Part shown: in pieces, positions 10,201 through 18,225 of the stretch | Layout of the letters: each line of letters starts with the position of its first letter | How positions within the stretch are numbered: the stretch's first letter is position 1 | Assembly: GCA_001430745.1 (NCBI GenBank) | Contig: KQ482018.1 | Location: forward strand, 804,711-827,443 | Direction of reading: 5' to 3' | From: Auxenochlorella pyrenoidosa | Lineage: Eukaryota > Chlorophyta > Trebouxiophyceae > Chlorellales > Chlorellaceae | DNA: 22,733 bases | Position numbers and translations under genes: made by a program | The notes under the pieces: model-generated | The model's input: only the letters and a program-made list of their open reading frames with translations | Database searches by the model: none | What the model was told of the DNA's origin: nothing

Positions 10201-10408
10201 CCAGTTTGGCAGCCGGCTGGCGGCCAAGGCCAACGCTGCGTCCTTTGGCGGCACGCGGCGCGCCAACCTGCTGAGCGCCGGCTCGGTACGGCTGGCCGAC
10301 GTGCCTGGCGCACCGGGGGCGGCGCGCGCAGCGGGGGCGGCAGCAGGCGCAGCAGGCGGCAGGGCCACGGGCAGCGAGGTGGCGGCGGGGCAGGCAGACG
10401 CATGTTGA
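7246..10408 (+). CDS. ASNSD1: ASNSD1-type asparagine synthetase domain protein (5 exons, 815 aa)
   Basis: Exons: 7246-7380, 7505-7805, 7961-9117, 9340-9812, 10027-10408; 2448 nt ending in TGA. The N-terminal class II glutamine amidotransferase domain begins MCGIL, placing the expected nucleophile at Cys2, and shows RGPD (about residue 36), NVLLFNGQIF and LWFGRDPIGRRSLL. The asparagine-synthetase-like domain has the PP-loop FSGGVDST (470-477), SDTVMDLNIGAALW, GHGADELFAGYGRHR (636-650), LRNLGRDDR, DHGREARHPFLDE and RAIQFGSRLA. The order and wording match ASNSD1 rather than ASNS/AsnB. The start was chosen to expose Cys2. It is longer than animal ASNSD1 (about 640 aa) because of alanine-rich inserts at about residues 195-460 and 590-625. 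Its exact reaction is uncertain: the motifs are those of glutamine- and ATP-dependent amidation, but ASNSD1 activity is poorly established. It diverges from the GH99 gene and converges on the glycosyltransferase gene. Confidence 0.93.
8401..8572 (+). repeat. 69-bp coding tandem repeat (about 2.5 copies) in the ASNSD1-like gene
   Basis: Units at 8401-8469 and 8470-8538, then a partial unit to about 8572. Each full unit encodes 23 residues: a polyalanine block, a Gly/Arg/Glu stretch, then QPAQ and two acidic residues. The unit length keeps the reading frame, so copy number can change without a frameshift. It lies in the linker between the two catalytic domains. Confidence 0.9.
9118..9339 (+). 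other. In-frame 222-nt intron of the ASNSD1-like gene
   Basis: Donor CTG|GTGAGC and acceptor CCAG|GTGGAC, both phase 0. The length is divisible by three and no in-frame stop occurs, so a retained form would add 74 residues. The homologous animal protein is continuous across the join (ILV-DCTL), so splicing is the expected state. A run of 14 C lies near the acceptor. Confidence 0.8.
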
Positions 10409-10980
10409 CAGTGCTGCACTGACTGGTCATGTCCGCTTGGGCATCAGTGTGGTCTTGAGCTTACAGTGTCAGGCTAACATGCAGCAGGCTGCCGATGCGA
10501 CGAGCAGGCGGGAGTGAATAAATGCCTGGGTACCATGCGCAATGAAGCAAGTGCTCAGGCGGTGTGCATGGCTAGAGTGCGCCAAGCCAGCTTGTTTGTG
10601 CAGGCCAAGAATGCCACTGGCGAGGCTCGCAATTTGCATTCCCGGAATCAACACCGACCTGTCTGCTGACGTGCCCAAGGTGGTGGGGCATGCGGGTAAT
10701 GTTACAGGGGTGCACAGTCGGATTCATTGGTGTTGGGCGTGTCACGGTGGCAGTTCAGGCAAGGTTGGCATCAGCAAACGGGGTGCAGGGGCAACATGGC
10801 AGCGATCAAATGGGGGAGGCGCGAAATGGCGCGCCGCTGCCTGCGGAGCTGCGCCGGCTCGGCAGGCAGAAAAATGGGCTGGGCGGGTGGTGTTGGGTTT
10901 GCGGGGCAGGGGCCGAACCTCGGCGCCGCCAGCAGGCCAGCCTGCTGGGGCTGGGTCCTCCAGCGGCGGCGCGCGCCCCC
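10409..10980. other. Convergent 3' UTR region between the ASNSD1-like and glycosyltransferase genes
   Basis: No gene was recognised in these 572 bp. AATAAA at 10517-10522 could end the plus-strand gene. On the minus strand, TGTAA (plus-strand TTACA at 10702-10706 and again at 10461-10465) could end the glycosyltransferase mRNA; the nearer one is about 275 nt past its stop. Confidence 0.45.
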
Positions 10981-13900
10981 TCAGGCGGTGGCATCCTGCT
11001 TGAACTGCCCCATGCGGTACTGCTTGGGCATCTGCCCGCCGCTCTGCCCCTCCTTCACGTCCAGCCAGTCCTCCATCCACTCCCAGGCGGCGCCTGCAGG
11101 GCACGGGGGTCGGGTGGGCAGGAGCGGTGGTGAACGTGCAATACACTAGGGTCCTGGGTTGCTTCCTGGCACCAGCGCTCCCTCCAGGGTCGCCCCAACC
11201 CTGTTCCCGTGCCCAGCTTTCGGTCGCCCAGCCCGCAGAGCATCTCACAGAGGCCTGTGGGCTGGCCAGAGCCGAGCTGTGTGTGAGGCACGCTGCTGGA
11301 ACCCCCCCCCCCCCCGCCAAACACACACCCACACCCACACACTCTCACACACACCCACACACACTCACACACACACACACACAGGGCCCACCCACCCGCA
11401 AAGGTGGTGTTGATGTCGACATCCTTCTTTGGGCGCGCACACTCCATGCCAGCCAGGTCGAGCGACTGCCCGCCCTGCAGCGCCGCCAGCGTCAGCGCGC
11501 TCTCCCGCCAGTGCGCCAGCCGCGGTGTGCAGCTGCCCTCGTTCACGCCCAGCTTGCAGTTGCCGCTGCGGGGGAGGGAGCGGGCGCCAGGGTGTGCGTG
11601 TGGTGCGGATGGCGGGTGCAGGGTGCAGGGTGTGCAGCATACTCGTGAAGAGGACAGGCACCCCAAGCGTGCTTTTGCCAGCCCGCTGCGATCCTCGGCT
11701 GACGGCCATGGGCACGGCCGGCGTGTCTGCCGTGCATGCGGCACTACGCCGGCGGGCGCAATCCCTGGCCCCGCCCCTGCCTTTGCACAACACGCCCAGC
11801 CAGCACCGCTGCGCCACCATGCAGCCAGCCGCCCCAATTCCCCCGCCGCCCACATCTGTACCAGCGCCAGCCCGCACCTGTACCACTCGAGCCGGTCCCT
11901 CATGTTGGCCAGCAGGCCGGCGTGCCACTTGAAGTGGTAGACGGGGATGACGTCCGCCGCCTCCAGGGCGTCCCACAGCCCCAGCCCCGGCGGCCGCTTC
12001 TCCTGCGGCGAGTCTGCGGCGCAGGGGAGGCGCGGCAGGGGGCAGGGGCGGGTCGGCGCATGCGACAGCCGGCCGGCCGCCCTGCGCACGGGGCACACAG
12101 GGGCGGCGCGGCTGGCGCTGCGCGCACTGCAGCGTGCGCCCTGCCCCGCGCCACACCCCGCGTCCGGATGCCAGGGACACCAGCGGCGCCAGCCAGGCCC
12201 CGGGCGGCATGCCAGGGACCCCAAGAGCCCACCTCGCCCCGCCCCCACCGGAGCCGTGCCAGGGCCCGTGCCCTGGCGCCCACGCCCGGGGGGTGGGGTG
12301 GGTTTTGGCGGGGTGGTAGTGAGGTGTGGAGGGGTGGGTTGGGTGAGGGGCTCTGGTAGGGGTTGTGTGTGGGGGAGGGAGGGCACTCACCCTTGTACCG
12401 GTAGAACTCCTTGAAGCGGTGGTAGGGCGTGATGTTGAAGTAGTCTGCTTCGAGGTTGAAGCCGCGGGGGCGGGGGCACTTGGCTGGGGGCGGGTCGCAG
12501 GGGCCGTAGTAAGCGGCCGCGTCGTCGGCCTGGATCAGGTGCTGCGCCGAGCGGGACACCCGGAAGTGGGCCTGGTGGGACAAATGGGGGAGGGGTGGGG
12601 GGGTGGGAAGGGGGCGGCAGGGCGGCGGTCAGCACGACTGTGTGTGCCCTGCCATGCTTGAGCTGGCCGGCTGCAGCGCACGGCACGGAAGGGGCAGGCC
12701 GGGCCGGGAGGAAGGACGGCGGAAAAAGGCATGCCCAGGGGCTGCATGGCCGGCCGGCCGGCTGGCTGCCTGGCTGCTCCTTGCATGCATTTGACGTGGA
12801 GGGCTGCAGCTGCCGCTGTGCAGATGCAACCCCGTTTACCCCGCCACCCGCCCCGCCCGGTCCTGCCGCCCCAGCCTCACCCGGTAGGCCACGATCTTGG
12901 TGTCCCACCCCTTGTACAGCTTGCTGGCCACGTTGCACTCCAGGGGGAACTGCTGGAAGATGGGCTGCACCCCTGCCTGGCTGTCGCCCATGGGCTGCGC
13001 CACGGGGGCGAGGCTGCCGTCTGCGGCCACGCGGTCCACCAGCCGGCCGCGCAGGTAGGTGGCCCAGGGGTCGGAGCGCTGCGAGATCTCGGCGATGGCG
13101 TCCCTGCGATCGGGTTGGGGGGTGGGGGTGGCGGCAGGGGGCATCCAACTTCAGGCCAGGTGTGGGGTAGGTGCGACGAGGCGCGCTCAGGGTGCTGCCA
13201 GCCTGGCAGCGACGGGCCTGGCGCACTGTGCGCGCAGGCAGCAAGGAACCAGCAGCGCCGATCGGGCTGTCGACCAATCCAAGCAGAGCCCAGGTCGAGG
13301 TATGCAGGCAACACGGCCGTGGCATACGCTGCCGCTGGTACCGCCCACGTCCCCTCGCTCCGGAGACACCAACCGCGCCGCCGCGGCGGGCGGGCGCGGG
13401 GCGCGACAAAGGGCGCAGCAGCGGCTAGAAACAGGAGGGACACAAGCGATTGTCTAGCAAACGCAGGGGGGGCCTGTGCTCACTTGATGAACTTGCCGCC
13501 CCACCACTGGAACTCGTCCACATCGGCCGCCACCACCCAGTCCGTCGGGTCGGCCACGTACTCCTGCAGCATGTCCAGCTGCTGCGCCATGTGCTCCTCC
13601 GACGAGTAGCGCCCCTCCCACACGCGGCACTCCACGGCGTAGCCGGCGCAGATGCCCTGCGCGTCCTCCAGGCCGCGCCGCGAGTAGGCGCCGGGCGTGT
13701 GGTGCAGCAGCACCAGGAAGCGGCGCCAGGTGATGCCGTGCGCGTGGTAGTAGTTCAAAAAGTGGGGCAGCAGCTTGGAGCCGTCGTAGTCGGTGTTGAC
13801 GAGCGTGTAGACCCACACCCTGCGGGGCAGGGGGGCGGGGCGGGCGCAGGCAGGCGCGTTGGCACCATCCATCCATCCATCCATCCATCGAGGAGGTGCA

Positions 13901-14288
13901 GAGGTCGAGGGCAACTGAGGGAGAAGCCCGTGCTCATTCATTTTGCAGTGATCCAGCCCTAAGCACGTGAAGCAGACACGCGGAAGAAGGATGTGGGTTG
14001 CATGAGGCAGGCGAGTTGAATAGGCGACGGCGGCAGCGGCAGCCAGGGGAAGGTGGTGCCGCACGCCAGATCCGAGCGCTCTAACAACCAAGGCCGACCC
14101 CAATTGGCTGTTGAAGGGCGCGGCGAGCAGCAGCGCCCCGCTGCCAGGGTGGTTGAGAACCAACACCATGCCACACCCCACATGTGAGGCCGTGTACTGC
14201 CCTGGACGCACCTGGATGCGACTGCGCTGCCTGCCAGAGCCAGTAACAGCAGCGCAAGCGCGCCTGGGCCGCCGAGCGGCCGCGCCAT
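10981..14288 (-). CDS. Secretory-pathway GT-A glycosyltransferase, GT2/GT92-like (7 exons, 411 aa)
   Basis: Exons (minus): 14288-14212, 13819-13484, 13103-12881, 12571-12391, 12013-11878, 11565-11396, 11093-10981; 1236 nt, all GT-AG and phase-matched, ending in TGA. The start ATG has a good context (GAGCCATGG) and opens a classic signal peptide or anchor (about 1-25, a run of Leu/Ala ending AVAS). The next exon starts VWVYTLVNTDYDG, then LPHFLNYYHAHGI, and has DWVVAADVDEFQWW with a DVD metal-binding motif at residues 125-127. An HFKWH motif (299-303) followed by NMRDRLEWY resembles the C-terminal histidine region of GT2_4/GT92-type enzymes. NIT and NTT sequons are present. This suggests an ER/Golgi-lumen enzyme transferring a sugar from a nucleotide donor; donor and acceptor are unknown. 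It is tandem with SPC25 and about 550 bp downstream of it. GT2 versus GT92 is not decided. Confidence 0.85.
11302..11383 (+). repeat. Poly-C plus CA microsatellite in glycosyltransferase intron 6
   Basis: A 14-base C run (11302-11315) is followed by CA repeats with ACCC and TC interruptions (11321-11383). In the transcript this is a long GU tract right after the intron donor at 11395, followed by poly-G. Confidence 0.9.
12287..12390 (+). repeat. G-rich tract in glycosyltransferase intron 4
   Basis: Many closely spaced GGG/GGGG runs on the plus strand could form G-quadruplexes. The pre-mRNA carries the complementary C-rich sequence directly downstream of the GTGAGT donor. Confidence 0.6.
13865..13889 (+). 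repeat. CCAT tetranucleotide microsatellite in glycosyltransferase intron 1
   Basis: About six tandem CCAT units sit about 45 bp upstream (in gene sense) of the acceptor of intron 1. Translated in the gene's frame it gives repeated WMDG, confirming it is not coding. Confidence 0.9.
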
Positions 14289-14838
14289 GGCTCCGTAAGC
14301 AGACGACAAGCCTCCTCTACGCCGGCATGCGCTTCAAGGCCGAAATTCCCCAAAGACTTCCAGGTAGGAGCGTCTCAAGTTGCGATAGAAGCGCGGACCA
14401 ACGCGCGGCGATCTTCCCTGAGCGGCAGCTTGCTCTCGCAGCAGAACAGACAGCCTGATGAGTTATGCGGTGTACGTTGGCTTGGAATCACTGAGGAGGA
14501 CAAGGAGGGAAAAGAGCCTGGTGGCAGCGCCCTGCACAGCACGCTGCACAGAGGCGTACACGCAAGGGGCAGCAAGGAATCGGATGCATCTCAAAGGGTG
14601 GAGTTGAGGTTGTTAGAAAGCTGAGACAAGATTGTGAATGGTCATGGAGTTGTGGGTGCTGCAGCTGGTCAGACTGGAGCCGCAGCCACTACGTGCCGGT
14701 CACAGCGCGTCAGTCGTCAGTAAGTGGGGTGCGCGGTCAGCAGTGACTGGTATTAAGGCACCCACAGTCGGTCGCTTGACAGTAGAGTACACCATGCTCT
14801 GCCAGCCAAGCATGCTGCCACCGCGTAAAGCAGCACGA
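14289..14838 (-). other. SPC25 3' UTR and glycosyltransferase upstream region
   Basis: The two minus-strand genes are in tandem and this 550 bp lies between them. No coding frame resembling a known protein and no RNA gene was recognised. No TGTAA was seen on the minus strand. Confidence 0.45.
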
Positions 14839-16580
14839 TTAGCTCACGGGCACCGGCAGCGCCGCAGCTGCAGCCACAGGCAGCTGACCGCCTAGCTCTG
14901 CGCCCACCGCTGCCCGGAACTCCCGCCGCATGCAGCGCACAAACTGGCTGAAGCTGCCGCCAGAGTTGAGTTGCGCCAGCAGCTGCGCCATGGCAGGCAC
15001 CGCGGGCTCGCACGATTGCACTGCGGTCAAGAGGCAGAGCACATGCAAGGGGAGGTCTTGCCAGCTCTGCAGGGTGCTCGTGGCAGCGCAGACAGCCATT
15101 CTCCAGAACAGAACTTCGCCATGGGCTGTGGTAGCTAGTGCCAGCAGCGCCCAACCTGCACCCGCCAGGTCTGCGGGGCGGCATGCCCCCGCCCCTGCCC
15201 TGCAGTACCCCGGCCTCGCACCTGCATAGCTGTTGTCCGCGCCGACTTGCACCGAGAAGCGGAAGGGCCGTGCAGGGTCCCTGGGGTCCACCTGCTGGGT
15301 GGGGGCTTTGAGGAGCAGCTTGATTAATGCCGCAGCGACAGGGAGCTGGAGGGCGCCGCTGCGCCCCCTCTTGGGGGTTGCACGGGCCTACATGCGGGCG
15401 CTGCGCGCTCGCAGCACTCGCATTGCCTGGCAGTCAATCTATGGCACAGCAACTTGGCCATCGGCGAGGCTGGATCGGCAAGGAAAGCAACGCGGCACAG
15501 ATGCCCAGGTGCTCTGCTCACTGCAGGCCCCAGGGCCCCCCAGCGTGCCTGCGTGAAGACCACATGCAGCTGCTCGCCGTCTGCCTCGCCGTGCTGGAAG
15601 GCCAGCCCCAGGCGCTGCTGGTACATGGACAGCGCCTGGTGAAGCGCGCCCAGCTTGCGCTCCTTCAGCGCCTCCTGGTTGGACAGCGCTGCATGCGGGG
15701 GTGTGGGTGTGGGTGTGCGGGGGTGTCGGGTGGGTGGGGATGGGTTGGGGTGTGGGGGTGGGAGGTGGGGGGGGGGGGGGGGGGGGGGGGGGACACGTGT
15801 TCTCAGCAGAGCGGCAGAGCGCGGGTGGGGGATGGAGCCGAGGGACAGGTGCGTCGCGGATAAGTTGCCAGGGTCTGTCGCTGTGGCCTACTTGTGAAGC
15901 AGGCCTCCCTCCTAGGTGCCCTCGTTTGCAAGAGAAGTGCACAGCTGTAGCGTGTACCTGCCTCCTGCCGCGCGAACGCTGCTGCCTCTGCTTCCAGCGC
16001 GTCGGACACCTCGGCCACCAGTTTGGGCAACCGACCCTGCTCCACCTGGATGCGGCCCAGCTCTTCTTGCAGGGCTGCCAGCTCGCCAGTCTCACTGGTC
16101 AGCCCTGCATGACGGCAGAGAGATGGAGGGGCAGGCGGTGGCCCAAAGGAACGTAGCAGGGAACAGCTGCGCCAGCTGCAGGAAGTGTGCATAGGGCAGG
16201 CGGGCGGAGCGCCTTGCATCCCAAGATCCCACTCACTTTCTTGCACTTGTGCTGCCTGCTGCTCCAGCTCTGCCCTCTGCTGCTCCAAGCAACGGATGGC
16301 CGCTGCAGGGAGTGGAAAGCAGACGGCACAAACAAAGTGAGCTGCAGCTGGCGGGAGCTGCCACTGCCTGCGCTGCCGCCAGCCACGCTGTGTTCAGCCT
16401 CTATCGCCTCTCGCACTCCTCCAACAAGCCCCGCGCACTCTGGAACTCGCGTAACCGCGCGAGATGGCCGTCCCGCAGGCTCTCCGCGCCGCTCACGGTG
16501 CGCTGCGCCCAGGCGGTAAAGCGCGACTGGAAGGCATCCAGCTGGCGCTGCAGGGTGCCCAGATCTATGCGGGTGGCCAT
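14839..16580 (-). CDS. SPC25: Kinetochore protein SPC25 (6 exons, 248 aa)
   Basis: Exons (minus): 16580-16439, 16302-16237, 16104-15958, 15688-15549, 15291-15222, 15020-14839; 747 nt ending in TAA. Spc25 pairs with Spc24 in the NDC80 complex and its C-terminal domain helps anchor the complex to the inner kinetochore. The first ~140 residues are a heptad-like coiled coil rich in Leu/Glu/Gln/Arg (LEQQRAELEQQAAQVQE, ELAALQEELGRIQVEQGRL). The globular RWD domain follows: MYQQRLGLAFQHGEADGEQL, VVFTQVDPRDPARPFRFSV, then NSYAVQSCEPAVPAMAQLL and the terminal FSQFVRCMRREFRAAV helix, the order seen in fungal and animal Spc25. The exon 1/2 join uses donor AGA|GTGCGC (phase 1) because the frame otherwise hits TAG; this join is the least certain. 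Intron 4 appears to be GC-AG. The short Ala-rich C-terminal tail is extra. Confidence 0.87.
15292..15548 (-). other. Probable GC-AG intron 4 of SPC25
   Basis: On the minus strand the donor is CAG|GCACGC and the acceptor CCAGCAG. Removing it gives FTQ-VDPRDP, the uninterrupted Spc25 signature strand. The nearest in-phase GT donor (GCA|GTGAGC) would insert nine residues into this conserved segment. Confidence 0.65.
15767..15792 (+). repeat. 26-base poly-G run in SPC25 intron 3
   Basis: An unbroken G26 follows about 75 bp of G-rich GTGGG repeats on the plus strand, so the SPC25 pre-mRNA carries C26 in this intron. It is a strong candidate for G-quadruplex formation in DNA and for length error in sequencing. 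Confidence 0.95.
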
Positions 16581-18225
16581 GCCGGGTGAGGAGCGGAGGA
16601 AGGCCCAGCTGCGCCCAGCTGCTGCTCGGGATTGGACGTTGTCAGGCGCTGCAATGCCTCTGGGAGGTCTCTTGCAGGTCGCAACGGGGCACCGTGGGCA
16701 CAAGCGGACCTTGTGATGTGACTTGAAGCTGGCTGTCGTGCACAGCAGGCAGCGACGGAGTCGCTCCTGCTTCACGGATACAAGCTTGGAAGTCCGAGTG
16801 GTGAACCTGGCATGGTAGGATCGACTGCTTCATTCCACATCAATCAGAGCCTAGCTGTCTTCATGTGGCCAGGCAGGGACCAGCATGTGTGCAGCACTCC
16901 CAGGGAACTCGCAAGCACCCTGTTGCGACACTTCTGCTTGGCTGCCTCCCGCTCAATATTGAAAGCCTAAAAAGTGTGGTGTCAACTGGCGTGTCATGGC
17001 AGCAAAACAAATGTGCTCATTCATTAGTCCCACGCATGCCAAAAAGGCACGTTGCATGGCTTGCCAGGCTGGCCTAGCAGCAATGTCCCGCCTGTACGTC
17101 CCCGCCTCCTAGCACGGTCAGCGCTCATTTGTCCTTGACGCCCGCCAGAGATCAGCAGTTTGATATTTAAGGTCTCTCAGTGCCTCCCAGTGCAGGGCAT
17201 TGCTCCCTCCAGCCCTGGTAGCGTTCCACATCTGTCTGCTGCGCGGGTGGCCCGACACCCACTTCTCAGGCATCGCCCATCAACAAGCTGGCTTTCAACG
17301 TTACCCATTGCGAAAACCAGAATGAAATAGTTAAATTTATTATTAAGCTACGTGGTGGTGGCCAGCTCTCGACAGACACGGCCACAGTTGCTGTGCTCGA
17401 CCCATCAGCCCGAGCTTGACAATGCAACAGCAGGGCCAGGCTTGACACTTGGGCTGTGAACTTCAATGCATGTACCCCTTTACTGTGCCTCTCCTCTGAA
17501 AGAACCTCTGATATGCTTTTGAAGCAACCTTGAATCAAGAACTGTGGCAGGTTGCAGCTGGGCGGGAGACTGCCCACCCCAGGCACGTCAGCGATGCCGC
17601 ATTCCCCATTTCCATGCACCCTTGCTGCGGCACGGTGCTTGATCTGAGGCCAGAGTGGCATGGCAGACCTGCAGGCATCAAACCCAAACCGGCACAGGCC
17701 TGGCGGGCTCTTTCCCACGCATTGGGGCGGACTGACGTGCAGGTGCAGCTCCGGGCGGCAGCCGCCGCAGTGCCTGTTCCTGCGCACAGTTGCGACGGGG
17801 GTAGGCCCCGATGCGCGGCTGTGCGGGCGTTTTTGCGGTCACAGGGTGCCTCCATCAAACAGCAGAGCATTTGGAGGCCGAGGAGCAGGGGACGCGGTGC
17901 AGCACGCTCAGCATAACCCGCCGCTTCTGCGGCCTCCTGCTTCCCGCTTGGTCGCCGATTTGAAAACATTGCGATTACGCACGTGCTCCAGCGCCGCGGG
18001 CCGTGGGCCGCTTTGCCGAAGACCAGGCGCACCTCGCGGGTGAGCGCCAGGCGGCCGGTGCGGGGTGCGACCGAGTCTCACCTTTGGTGCCAAATTGTTC
18101 TGGCGCAGTAGCTGGCCCGCCTAACCCCCCTACCTCCCCTGCTGCTCTCGGTGCAGAGTTTCCCCTGCACTGCCAGCCTACCAGCGCTTTGATGGTGGTC
18201 CTCCTGTCGACCTAGGAGCAGCCAA
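16581..18225. promoter_or_regulatory. Divergent intergenic region between SPC25 and the LRR/lectin-like gene
   Basis: This 1.6 kb must hold the promoters and 5' UTRs of two divergent genes. No family-like coding sequence or RNA gene was recognised. A noticeably AT-rich patch (about 17296-17350, with TTAAATTTATTATTAAG) and TTTGATATTTAAGG at 17159-17172 stand out from the GC-rich surroundings and may be promoter elements. The longest open frame (17787-17266, minus, 173 codons) has no recognisable domain. Confidence 0.4.

Noticed and set aside
14289..14309. Seven-residue upstream extension of the glycosyltransferase
   Set aside because: The upstream codon is TTG, not ATG; the ATG at 14288 has a strong context and begins the signal peptide directly.
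17266..17787. Minus-strand open frame of 173 codons in the intergenic region
   Set aside because: It has no recognisable domain, a Cys/Pro/His-rich N-terminus and no splice or family support; long chance frames are common at this GC content.
16581..18225. Search for a tRNA or small RNA gene in the largest intergenic space
   Set aside because: No T-loop-like GGTTCRANTCC or cloverleaf-compatible arms were seen by eye; a covariance-model scan would be needed for a firm negative.
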